Shown here one piece after another: positions 14,334 to 19,935 of a stretch of DNA of 19,935 bases. The notes under the pieces are model-generated. The model worked only from the letters and a program-made list of their open reading frames with translations, did no database searches and was not told the origin of the DNA. Location of the stretch: assembly GCA_934247335.1 (NCBI GenBank), contig CAKQJJ010000009.1, positions 1-19,935 on the forward strand, given 5' to 3'. The first letter of the stretch is position 1, and every line of letters begins with the position of its first letter. The stretch is from an uncultured Clostridia bacterium (GTDB lineage Bacteria > Bacillota > Clostridia > Christensenellales > Pumilibacteraceae). A program made the translations under genes and the position numbers.

Positions 14334-15266
14334 ATGGCAGTAGCAAAACTCAATTTATCGGTAGAAAACGAACACGATCTTATACTTATTTCCAAAGCGC
14401 TGTCTTCGGAAATTCGCATTCGCATTTTAAAAACTTTGGAAAACCACAGCATGAGCGTTTCGGAAATCGCCAAAATTTTAAACGAGCCGATCTCCTCCAC
14501 CGCTCTCAACATCAAAATTCTCGAAAACGCAAATCTGATTTCGTCCGAAATTATCTACACAAAACTGGGTAAAACGCGCGTTTGCCGAAGAACTTACGAC
14601 AATATCGACATATCGACGCTCGGCGCGGAAGTCAACGCAAACAGCGAACCGCGCGAAGTGGTGCGCAAAATACGAATTGCTTCCTACTCCGACTATCACG
14701 ACATAACCGCTCCGTGCGGAATGGTTTCGGCAACCAACTTCATCGCAAGATTCGACGAGCCGGACATTTTTTTCAGCCCCGACAGAATACGGGCTCAGCT
14801 TATATGGTTTACGAGCGGCAGTCTGGAATGGCGCATTTCCAAGCAGTACGTCGCAATGCCGCTGAAAGAACTGAGCGTGTCTTTCGAGGCGTGTTCGGAA
14901 GCTCCGCAGCACCGCAACGACTACAAATCGGACATAACCGTATGGATAAACGACGTGGAAATCGGAACGTGGGTTTCCCCTGCCGACTTCGGCGGGCGGC
15001 GCGGTCAGCTTAATCCGTCGTTCTGGCCCAACAAAAACACTCAGTACGGCATCTGGAACACCTGGCGCATCGACGAAAACGGTTCTTTCTTAAACGGAAA
15101 ACCTTTAAGCGACGTTACGATAAATATGCTTGAAATTAAAGAAAAGCCGTATATTTCGCTTAAAATAGGCGTAAAAGCCGACGCGAAAAACCTGGGCGGA
15201 ATAAATCTGTTCGGCGAAAAGTTCGGCGATTATCCGCAGGACATAATAGTAAAATTAAGTTCGTGA
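14334..15266 (+). CDS. ArsR-type winged-helix regulator with C-terminal beta-rich sensor-like domain
   Basis: A 310-residue protein. Residues 14-90 form an ArsR-like winged helix (ISKALSSEIRIRILKTLENHSMSVSEIAKILNEPISSTALNIKILENANLI), the reader of DNA. Residues about 105-310 are a large beta-strand-rich domain with many aromatics (IWFTSGSLEWRI, SDITVWINDVEIGTWVSPADF, SFWPNKNTQYGIWNTWRI), reminiscent of jelly-roll ligand-binding folds. Classical ArsR proteins are about 100 residues with Cys metal sites; neither feature is seen here, so metal sensing is unlikely. Placement between GH127/AraC and nagB suggests a sugar or glycan ligand; that is inference. There is no internal start before the wHTH, so the apparent leaderless start at 14334 stands. 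Its own terminator follows. Confidence 0.7.
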   Translation: MAVAKLNLSVENEHDLILISKALSSEIRIRILKTLENHSMSVSEIAKILNEPISSTALNIKILENANLISSEIIYTKLGKTRVCRRTYDNIDISTLGAEVNANSEPREVVRKIRIASYSDYHDITAPCGMVSATNFIARFDEPDIFFSPDRIRAQLIWFTSGSLEWRISKQYVAMPLKELSVSFEACSEAPQHRNDYKSDITVWINDVEIGTWVSPADFGGRRGQLNPSFWPNKNTQYGIWNTWRIDENGSFLNGKPLSDVTINMLEIKEKPYISLKIGVKADAKNLGGINLFGEKFGDYPQDIIVKLSS

Positions 15267-15286
15267 CAACACGATATTTAAAACAC

Positions 15287-15323
15287 AAAACCGACCTTCG
15301 TTAGCACTCGAGGGTCGGTTTTA
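15287..15323 (+). terminator. Terminator after the ArsR-type gene
   Basis: AAAACCGACCTTCG (15287-15300) pairs with CGAGGGTCGGTTTT (15309-15322) over 14 bp with one wobble and an 8-base loop, and ends in TTTTATT. The A-rich 5' arm could also give partial termination from the nagB side. Confidence 0.88.
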
Positions 15324-15333
15324 TTGAGTGAAA

Positions 15334-15378
15334 TGTAAGGCTCTTCGAAATGGAGATAGGAGAAAGGAACGCCTTACA
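15334..15378. repeat. 8-bp inverted repeat downstream of nagB
   Basis: TGTAAGGC (15334-15341) is perfectly complementary to GCCTTACA (15371-15378) across 29 bases that are purine-rich on the plus strand. On the minus strand it lies 27 bases past the nagB stop and is followed only by TTTCACTC, so it is not a standard terminator. Confidence 0.35.
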
Positions 15379-15404
15379 AACATAGCGATATTATTTGTGC
15401 GGGC

Positions 15405-16130
15405 TTATTTTATAAGCTTTCCCGCAGCTTTGTCCACGACGACTATTACGTCGTTATGCTCGCGAAGGAAAGACGCGGGGCAAGCGGACGAAACGGGACC
15501 TTCGAGCATAGCGCGGACGGCTTTCGCCTTGTTCTCGCCCGAAGCCATGACGATGATTTTTTTGGACGCGAGAATGTTTTTTATTCCCATGCTGAACGCC
15601 TGGCGAGGCACGTCCTCTATTCTGTCAAACAGGCGCGAATTGTCCTTAATGGTGTTTTCGGTGAGATTGACGACGTGAGTTACCGAATCTTTTTCGGTGC
15701 CGGGCTCGTTGAAACCGATGTGCCCGTTGGATCCTATTCCGAGTATCTGAACGTCGGGAACGAGCGTTTTCAAAAGTTCGTTATAGCGTTTGCACTCGGC
15801 TTTTTTGTCCTCCGCCGTTCCGCACGGCAGGTGCGTGTTGTTTTTGTCGATATCCACCTTGTCGAACAGATGATAATTCATAAAATACGCGTAGCTCTGC
15901 TCGTTGTCGGCGGAAAGACCGACGTATTCGTCGAGATTTACCGACTTTATTCCCTTGTATGACGTTCCGTTCTGCTCATGATCGCGCACCATAAGGTCGT
16001 ACAGACCTATGGGCGTGGAACCGGTTGCCAAGCCTAGCACCGCATCGGGTTTTTCGGTGATTATTTCTTTTACGAACGAGAACGCAGTCTCGCTCATTTT
16101 GTCGTAGTTTTCAGTAATAAGTATTTTCAT
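15405..16130 (-). CDS. nagB: Glucosamine-6-phosphate deaminase
   Basis: A 241-residue cytoplasmic enzyme converting glucosamine 6-phosphate to fructose 6-phosphate and ammonia, the entry of amino sugars into glycolysis. Motifs are GLATGSTPIGLY (residues 33-44, phosphate loop), NLDEYVGL (65-72, catalytic base Asp67), and GIGSNGHIGFNEPG (131-144, with His137 and Glu142). The usual Asp of the GxDGH loop is Asn135, as in many Gram-positive NagB proteins. Length matches the shorter Bacillus-type NagB, which lacks the allosteric C-terminal part of the E. coli enzyme. GAGG precedes the ATG by seven bases. It has its own promoter, with symmetrical sequences around it, and no nagA is present nearby. 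Confidence 0.94.
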   Translation of the reverse strand: MKILITENYDKMSETAFSFVKEIITEKPDAVLGLATGSTPIGLYDLMVRDHEQNGTSYKGIKSVNLDEYVGLSADNEQSYAYFMNYHLFDKVDIDKNNTHLPCGTAEDKKAECKRYNELLKTLVPDVQILGIGSNGHIGFNEPGTEKDSVTHVVNLTENTIKDNSRLFDRIEDVPRQAFSMGIKNILASKKIIVMASGENKAKAVRAMLEGPVSSACPASFLREHNDVIVVVDKAAGKLIK

Positions 16131-16137
16131 ATTAAGC

Positions 16138-16174
16138 CTCGTTTGTAACTATATTATACTATAATTCAAACGAG
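16138..16174. promoter_or_regulatory. nagB promoter core inside a 37-bp palindrome
   Basis: CTCGTTTG (16138-16145) and CAAACGAG (16167-16174) are perfect inverted arms, and the 21 bases between are themselves nearly symmetrical. On the minus strand the -10 box TATAAT (16158-16153) lies at the centre, with no recognisable -35 at 16-19 bp. Since transcription should start near 16146, the upstream arm is not transcribed. The symmetry therefore probably works as a DNA operator, not an RNA hairpin. Confidence 0.55.
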
Positions 16175-16175
16175 A

Positions 16176-16206
16176 TTTTTTGCACTATCCGACGCTTTTT
16201 TTGCAC
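16176..16206 (-). repeat. Direct repeats at 21-bp spacing upstream of nagB
   Basis: On the minus strand GTGCAAAAAA occurs at 16185-16176 and again at 16206-16197, exactly 21 bp apart. The proximal copy occupies the -35 position of the nagB promoter. Two helical turns between identical sites and the missing -35 suggest an activator. Confidence 0.45.
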
Positions 16207-16230
16207 AATATACAAGTCATACGTTTAAAA

Positions 16231-16268
16231 ACAAGCAAAGAAACCGCCCGATTTTCACGGACGGCTTC
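16231..16268 (-). terminator. Terminator after the isomerase/epimerase gene
   Basis: On the minus strand GAAGCCGTCCG (16268-16258), loop TGAAAAT, and CGGGCGGTTTC (16250-16240) form an 11-bp stem with two wobbles, followed by the interrupted T tract TTTGCTTGTTTTT. It separates the epimerase transcript from nagB. Confidence 0.75.
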
Positions 16269-16279
16269 TTAACAGTGAA

Positions 16280-17074
16280 TCAGCTCATAAGCGATATTTT
16301 TTTGATGCGCTCGAACGCGGTTTTAATAAACTCGTCGGGCAATAAATCGGGATACGGGGCGGACGAAACTTCCAGCATAAGCGAGCCTTTGTAGCCGTAT
16401 TCGTCGAGCTTTCGCATCATTTTTTCGTAGTCTATATTGCCGTCGAAGGGCAAAACGTGCATATCCGGGTCGCCCAGAGGGTTGTTTTTATCTCTACCCA
16501 TATTGTCGTGGATATGCGTGAAGATCATTTTTTCGCGGAAAATATCGGGAAAGCACACCGTTTCGGTGTAGCAATGCTCGTGACCGCAATCGTAGCAGAA
16601 CCTTACGTTTTCGACTTTTTCGTATCTGTCGACGAAATAGGCGACGTTGCCCACTTTTCTGAGATTTTCAAACGCCACGACGACCTTTTTCTTTGCGGCG
16701 TATTCAACGAGGTCGTCGTAATGTTTCAGACCTTCGTCGCATATTTCGGGCGGGTACCAGCCGCTGCTGACGTGCGTGACGACTGCGTTTATTCCGGTTG
16801 CCGCGGCGCTGTCTATCGACTGAATCATGCCGCCGTAAATGGTTTTATATTTGTCGCCCGGCAGCCACATTGCGTTGATATCATTAAACGGGGCGTGAAT
16901 AAATTCCATATCCAGTCCGAGTTTTTCGCATTTTTCCACTAATTTTTCCACGCTCGGCAAATCGTATCTTCCGGTGAAAGTGCTTTCAAATCCGGCATTT
17001 GCTATTCTGTCCAGCGTTTCAAGACTGTCTTCGTTTTTAATTGCTTCGGCTATTATTCCGAGTTTTCTTTTCAT
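16280..17074 (-). CDS. TIM-barrel sugar (phosphate) isomerase/epimerase
   Basis: A 264-residue cytoplasmic protein of the xylose-isomerase-like/AP-endonuclease-2 superfamily, which isomerises or epimerises keto sugars or sugar phosphates with a bound divalent metal. Likely metal ligands and catalytic residues are Glu136 in VVVAFENLR, Asp162 and His165 in YDCGH, His187/His189 in THIHDN and Glu235 in LMLEVSS, with FIHAPFNDIN (58-67) on an earlier barrel strand. Length is normal. The exact sugar cannot be determined. A consensus promoter and GGAGG eight bases upstream set the start. It is divergent from the organophosphate-type transporter, suggesting that the transporter brings in its substrate or a precursor. 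Confidence 0.82.
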   Translation of the reverse strand: MKRKLGIIAEAIKNEDSLETLDRIANAGFESTFTGRYDLPSVEKLVEKCEKLGLDMEFIHAPFNDINAMWLPGDKYKTIYGGMIQSIDSAAATGINAVVTHVSSGWYPPEICDEGLKHYDDLVEYAAKKKVVVAFENLRKVGNVAYFVDRYEKVENVRFCYDCGHEHCYTETVCFPDIFREKMIFTHIHDNMGRDKNNPLGDPDMHVLPFDGNIDYEKMMRKLDEYGYKGSLMLEVSSAPYPDLLPDEFIKTAFERIKKISLMS

Positions 17075-17103
17075 TACCGAACCTCCGCTTCGTTTTCGAG
17101 TAA

Positions 17104-17132
17104 ATTATACTATTATAACGCGATTTTGTCAA
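17104..17132 (-). promoter_or_regulatory. Consensus sigma-A promoter of the isomerase/epimerase gene
   Basis: On the minus strand a perfect TTGACA (17132-17127), 17-bp spacer and perfect TATAAT (17109-17104). A second TATAAT overlaps the spacer. Both hexamers and the spacing are ideal, implying strong basal expression unless repressed. Confidence 0.88.
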
Positions 17133-17279
17133 CGACAAAGCCGAGCGTTTTAACCATAGTTTTCGTTATGTGCTCATAAAGTTTTGTTTAGATGCAAGCC
17201 GATTTAGTAGCGATTTTTGAATTTAAAGTACTAATTTTTTGCCAAATTAAATTGTTTTTTTACAATACACCGACAGTGC
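17133..17279. other. Intergenic region between divergent promoters
   Basis: About 147 AT-rich bases lie between the epimerase and transporter promoters. The only symmetry seen is the imperfect palindrome CAAATTAAATTG (17243-17254). I see no RNA gene, cre-like site or riboswitch. Confidence 0.5.
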
Positions 17280-17308
17280 TTGACTTTACAAAATCAAAGT
17301 GCTATAAT
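17280..17308 (+). promoter_or_regulatory. Sigma-A promoter of the MFS transporter
   Basis: TTGACT (17280-17285), 17-bp spacer, TATAAT (17303-17308). AGTGCT occurs at the edge of both boxes (17275 and 17298). The leader of about 27 bases carries AAGGAG at 17324-17329. Confidence 0.8.
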
Positions 17309-17341
17309 GTGGGTCTTATCTTCAAGGAGACGGATGAATAA

Positions 17342-18628
17342 ATGGAAAACGTCCAAAGTAAATCTACTCAGAAAAGGCTTAGTCTTATCGTTTTTTTGTG
17401 CTGCGCAGGCTACTTCGTCAGTTACATAACGAGAAAAAACCTTAACACGGCTATTTTGCCGATTACCAAACAAACTTCGTTTACGGGAACTCAGTTGGGC
17501 ACGGTTGCCGCCGCTCTTTCCATTACGTACGGAATAGGACAGATTATCAGCGGAATACTTGCCGACAAGTTCAAGCCGCAGAACGTCGTGTTCGCGGGAC
17601 TGCTGCTTGCTTCCGTGTGCAACGCAGTGTTTCCTCTGTTCGATTCGATCGTTGCGTTTACGATAATCTGGGCTATAAACGGCTTCGGTCAGGCAATGTT
17701 CTGGCCCGCAATGGTCAAAATAATAGCGGAATATCTCTCGCCGTTCAAATACAAAATGGCGTGCAGCCATATTTCCACGGCAAGTCAGCTGGCTACCGTC
17801 GCGTTATACCCGATGGTGTCGCTGATCACCGCTCATCTTAGCTTTGCATGGGTATTCTACGTTGCAGCGATAGCCGGCATTATAATGTCCGTCGTATGGA
17901 TAATCGCTTATAACGCGGTTATCAAGGGCTGCGAAAAATACCATAAGGAAGTCGCCGACGATTCCGTGACAATCGAGGGTGCAGAACCGAAGCAAAAAAT
18001 CAAGCTGGCGCCGATCATGATTTCCTGCGGTATGATTACCATTCTTCTCGGTATCATACTTCAAGGCTGTCTGCGCGACGGAATAACCGACTGGATACCC
18101 AATCTGATTTCGTCCGCCGGCAACGACGACACCTCGAAAGTCATATTCCAAAGCACGCTCCTTCCCTTGTTCAGCATTGCGGTAACCTATCTTGGAACAT
18201 TCGTATATACTAAATTCTTTAAAAACGAACTTAAAGCGGCAACGCTGTTCTTTATTATCGCCACCGTGCTTATAGGCGCGCTGTTCGTGCTTAATAAATT
18301 TTCGCCCGAAGGCTTGTCCATCGTGAAAATAATAGTTGCGGCGCTTGCCGTGGGACTTATGCACTGCATCAACCTTGCGCTTATTTCCTACGTTCCCGCG
18401 CATTTCGGAAGATACAATGCGGTTGCGTCACTTTCGGGACTTACGAACGCATTCACTTACGTGGGAAGCGCGATTGCAACGCAGATTACCCCGATAGTAG
18501 CCTCTTCTTTCGGTTGGAACGCTGCGGTTTTGCTGTGGCTGGGCATTTCGCTTGGCGGTGTACTCGTGTGCGCACTGACGATTAAACGCTGGGGCGCGTT
18601 CATTAAAAAAGAAGACGAAAATTTATAA
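17342..18628 (+). CDS. MFS transporter, organophosphate:phosphate antiporter (GlpT/UhpT-like)
   Basis: A 428-residue protein with about 12 membrane helices. SYITRKNLNTAILPI (residues 27-41) matches the first-helix RKN motif of GlpT, whose arginine (Arg45 in E. coli) binds phosphate; here it is Arg31. LRDGITDWIP (244-253) matches the GlpT seventh-helix RYGILDWSP with the second phosphate-binding arginine (Arg269 there, Arg245 here). GILADKFKPQ (71-80) is the MFS loop 2-3 motif, and NGFGQAMFWPAM (113-124) corresponds to the OPA NG-x-x-Q-x-x-x-WP segment. It probably exchanges a sugar phosphate or glycerol phosphate for Pi; the substrate is not defined. The start ATG directly follows an in-frame TAA, and AAGGAG is 12 bases upstream, rather far. 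An out-of-frame ATG at 17334 is closer. Confidence 0.87.
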   Translation: MENVQSKSTQKRLSLIVFLCCAGYFVSYITRKNLNTAILPITKQTSFTGTQLGTVAAALSITYGIGQIISGILADKFKPQNVVFAGLLLASVCNAVFPLFDSIVAFTIIWAINGFGQAMFWPAMVKIIAEYLSPFKYKMACSHISTASQLATVALYPMVSLITAHLSFAWVFYVAAIAGIIMSVVWIIAYNAVIKGCEKYHKEVADDSVTIEGAEPKQKIKLAPIMISCGMITILLGIILQGCLRDGITDWIPNLISSAGNDDTSKVIFQSTLLPLFSIAVTYLGTFVYTKFFKNELKAATLFFIIATVLIGALFVLNKFSPEGLSIVKIIVAALAVGLMHCINLALISYVPAHFGRYNAVASLSGLTNAFTYVGSAIATQITPIVASSFGWNAAVLLWLGISLGGVLVCALTIKRWGAFIKKEDENL

Positions 18629-18650
18629 ACTATAGCAAACACAAAGTCAA

Positions 18651-18683
18651 AAGCGACCGGCAAAACGCACGGTCGCTTCTCTT
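18651..18683 (+). terminator. Terminator after the MFS transporter
   Basis: AAGCGACCG (18651-18659) pairs perfectly with CGGTCGCTT (18670-18678) around a 10-base loop and is followed by CTCTTTTA. Confidence 0.75.
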
Positions 18684-18694
18684 TTATAAACAAC

Positions 18695-18730
18695 AGCGCG
18701 ACTCCGTTTACGTAGAGCCGCGCTTTTTTT
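18695..18730. terminator. Second hairpin terminator between the MFS and small membrane protein genes
   Basis: AGCGCGACTC (18695-18704) pairs with GAGCCGCGCT (18715-18724) with one internal mismatch, followed by seven T on the plus strand (18724-18730). It is a backup for the MFS transcript and may also end the minus-strand transcript of the small membrane protein, which has only GTTGTTT on its far side. Confidence 0.75.
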
Positions 18731-18742
18731 AGTAACTTGCGT

Positions 18743-18967
18743 TCAGACGGGAAGCAGGCGCAAAATGTGCTTGCTGAATATCATGCAGATAATATCAAGA
18801 ATCCAGATGATGTTCCAGCCGAGTACGATACGCAAAATGCCCGCTACAATCTTGCCGTCCATAAATCTGGTGACGAATCCGCACACCCAACTGGTAACCG
18901 GAATGATTGCAAGAATCACGCTGACGATGTAGCTAAGACCGAAATAATCGCTTTTGCTGTTTGCCAT
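18743..18967 (-). CDS. Small two-helix membrane protein
   Basis: A 74-residue protein with two predicted membrane helices, about residues 8-30 (FGLSYIVSVILAIIPVTSWVCGF) and 43-66 (GILRIVLGWNIIWILDIICMIF), joined by the polar turn TRFMDGKIV. It resembles TM2-type or small conserved clostridial membrane proteins; no function is known to me. A strong AAGGAGGG (nine bases before the ATG) and a following terminator support it as real. It stands alone between a convergent transporter and a tRNA gene. No clear sigma-A -35 box was found upstream. Confidence 0.7.
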   Translation of the reverse strand: MANSKSDYFGLSYIVSVILAIIPVTSWVCGFVTRFMDGKIVAGILRIVLGWNIIWILDIICMIFSKHILRLLPV

Positions 18968-19221
18968 GATTTTTTACCCTCCTTTTAGTACTGTTAATAG
19001 TATATCCCATAATATGCCGTTTGCGTGCGTTTATAAAAGTATTTTAGCTCGATTTTTGCCGTGAAACGTCCTATTATGGAGAATAATAATGCGGCGTATA
19101 TTTTTTGAAAATACTCGTGCGTTTTTTATTAAAATTCCGGATACGAAAGGCGCAATTTTACGTAAAAACAACGGCTTTTTGCCGTATTAAGCGGTTAAGG
19201 TAAAAGCGGTTTAAGCATATA
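18968..19221. other. Gene-poor AT-rich intergenic region
   Basis: About 250 bases between the small membrane protein and the tRNA terminator. I see a short hairpin ACGGC-TTTTT-GCCGT near 19170-19185 and a near repeat GCGGTTAAG / GCGGTTTAAG near 19191-19216. There is no coding region with a ribosome binding site and no recognisable RNA family. Confidence 0.4.
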
Positions 19222-19256
19222 AAAAATCGGCAAGCGGTTGACTTTTGCCGATTTTT
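19222..19256 (-). terminator. Terminator of the tRNA-Arg gene
   Basis: On the minus strand AAAAATCGGCAA (19256-19245) pairs perfectly over 12 bp with TTGCCGATTTTT (19233-19222), followed by another T. Its first base is the terminal A of the encoded CCA, so termination begins right at the tRNA 3' end. Confidence 0.85.
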
Positions 19257-19332
19257 GGTGTTCGTGAAGGGATTTGAACCCCCGACCTGCGGTTTAGGAA
19301 ACCGACGCTCTATCCTGCTGAGCTACACGAAC
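19256..19332 (-). tRNA. tRNA-Arg (anticodon CCT)
   Basis: 77 bases including an encoded CCA. On the minus strand the acceptor stem is GTTCGTG/CACGAAC with discriminator A. The D stem is GCTC/GAGC, and the anticodon loop is TTCCTAA with anticodon CCT (reads AGG). The variable loop is AGGTC, and the T arm GGGGG-TTCAAAT-CCCTT has two wobble pairs. The anticodon stem has four good pairs and a T-C mismatch at 27-43. The CCA runs directly into the terminator stem. Confidence 0.95.
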
Positions 19333-19365
19333 GCGGATATAAAAATGCGCTTTTAATTCTCAAAA

Positions 19366-19407
19366 CAAAGCGCGCAAGCCGAGAAATCCGCGACCCGCGC
19401 ACTTTTG
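19366..19407 (-). terminator. Probable terminator after the LRR gene
   Basis: On the minus strand CAAAAGTGCGC (19407-19397) pairs with GCGCGCTTTG (19375-19366), with one bulge and one wobble, then TTTTGAG. It has a long loop and lies between the LRR stop (19442) and the tRNA. Confidence 0.45.
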
Positions 19408-19441
19408 TATTTCGAGATTTTTTCAGACTACGATCCGAAGA

Positions 19442-19935
19442 TTAAAGTCCTTTGTAAACTACGTATTCGACGCCGTTGACCGTTTCGTTGTCGGTGAGGC
19501 GAACGAAGTTCTGAGCGTTGGCGATATACGCGCCGAGCTTTTCGATATCGAACTTATCTGCAGCGATGTAGATCTTGATGTTTCTTACGACGGTGGTTTT
19601 CTCTGCCTTGTAGGAATTTGCGAAGAGATAGCCTGCTTCCGCCGAGTTCTTTGCCGTGGACGCGATATCCATGTTTGCAAGATAAACGTTTTTAAGGCTG
19701 TTGCATTCATAGAAAGCGTTGCTGCCCATGTAGAGGCTTGCGGCGGTTTCGGGAACGGTTACCTGTTCGAGTCCGCTTCTGCTGAACGCCAGCATGCCGA
19801 TTTTCGTGAGACCTTTTGCAAATTCTACTTTGTTAAGCGAAGAACAACCGTAGAACGCGCTTACGCCGATAGAAGAAAGTTTTTCGCAGTCCTGAAGGTC
19901 AACGATGCTGAGCGAAGAGCACTTGAAGAAAGCGT
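19442..19935 (-). CDS. BspA-like leucine-rich repeat protein, 3' part
   Basis: The minus-strand frame is open from the window edge to the stop at 19442 (164 codons visible), so the gene is truncated at its 5' end by the window. The repeats AFFKCSSLSIVDLQDCEKLSSIGVSAFYGCSSLNKVEF, AFSRSGLEQVTVPETA and AFYECNSLKNVYL are LRR_5/BspA (Treponema pallidum-type) units with the AF-x-x-C-x-S-L-x-x-V spacing. The C-terminal 60 residues leave the repeat pattern and end YVVYKGL. Such proteins are usually large surface or secreted adhesins of gut anaerobes; localisation cannot be judged because the N-terminus is missing. An ATG at 19795 is internal to a repeat and is not the start. Confidence 0.85.
   Translation of the reverse strand, partial: AFFKCSSLSIVDLQDCEKLSSIGVSAFYGCSSLNKVEFAKGLTKIGMLAFSRSGLEQVTVPETAASLYMGSNAFYECNSLKNVYLANMDIASTAKNSAEAGYLFANSYKAEKTTVVRNIKIYIAADKFDIEKLGAYIANAQNFVRLTDNETVNGVEYVVYKGL

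Noticed and set aside
16131..16279. Riboswitch or glmS-type ribozyme upstream of nagB
   Set aside because: The predicted leader is only about 15 bases, and the symmetry lies mostly upstream of the start point. No conserved RNA core is visible.
17804..18403. 199-codon minus-strand frame inside the MFS transporter gene
   Set aside because: It shadows the transporter, has no ribosome binding site, and has low-complexity, histidine- and lysine-rich content.
18990..19050. CATATTA upstream of the small membrane protein as a sigma-G -10 box
   Set aside because: No GHATR -35 element at 17-18 bp; only TTATA at 15 bp. Not enough to call a promoter.
1..19935. CRISPR array, insertion sequence, prophage or attachment sites
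   Set aside because: No tandem spaced repeats, transposase, integrase or phage-like genes were seen. The tRNA has no adjacent integrase or duplicated 3' end in the window.

Overview
The window looks like a chromosomal segment of an endospore-forming Bacillota, most likely an uncultured anaerobic Clostridia relative. Three things point there. It carries spoIIR, a sipL-like gene and sleB-ypeB. Its sigma-A promoters (TTGACA / 17 / TATAAT) and GGAGG ribosome binding sites are very clean. Its P-type ATPase, FmdB-like, nitroreductase and BspA-type LRR genes are typical of gut clostridia. This assignment is inference from gene content; no rRNA or other phylogenetic marker is present.

Layout. (1) 1-171: C-terminal end of a heavy-metal P-type ATPase, then a terminator. 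(2) 238-3403, plus strand: gdhA under a consensus promoter, then a small FmdB-type zinc-ribbon protein, a nitroreductase and an alpha/beta-hydrolase, closed by a bidirectional terminator. (3) 3406-8839: a sporulation and core block. On the minus strand this is sipL-like, ispE, spoIIR, sleB and ypeB, with veg divergent on the plus strand. (4) 8841-11515: a short-chain dehydrogenase (minus), divergent from a plus-strand pair made of a PII-like protein and a CPA2-type cation/proton antiporter. (5) 11562-18678: a sugar-use region. It has a GH127 beta-L-arabinofuranosidase (minus) with a divergent AraC-type regulator, an ArsR-type winged-helix protein with a large C-terminal beta-rich domain, nagB (minus), a TIM-barrel sugar isomerase/epimerase (minus) and a divergent organophosphate:phosphate antiporter-type MFS transporter. 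(6) 18743-19935, minus strand: a small two-helix membrane protein, tRNA-Arg(CCT), and the 3' part of a BspA-like leucine-rich repeat protein running off the window.

How they fit together. The spoIIR-sleB-ypeB run joins a forespore-to-mother-cell signal with germination cell-wall machinery, behind what looks like a forespore-type promoter. The PII-like/antiporter pair looks like a sensor plus transporter. The carbohydrate genes are separately transcribed and have their own candidate operators: 20-bp-spaced direct repeats beside GH127/araC, and a long palindrome plus 21-bp-spaced repeats at nagB. I see no phage, IS element, CRISPR array or obvious new defence system. The most interesting signals are regulatory and architectural: a spoIIR leader hairpin whose arm lies upstream of the forespore-type start, two probable leaderless mRNAs, and an in-frame TGA separating the PII-like protein from its antiporter.
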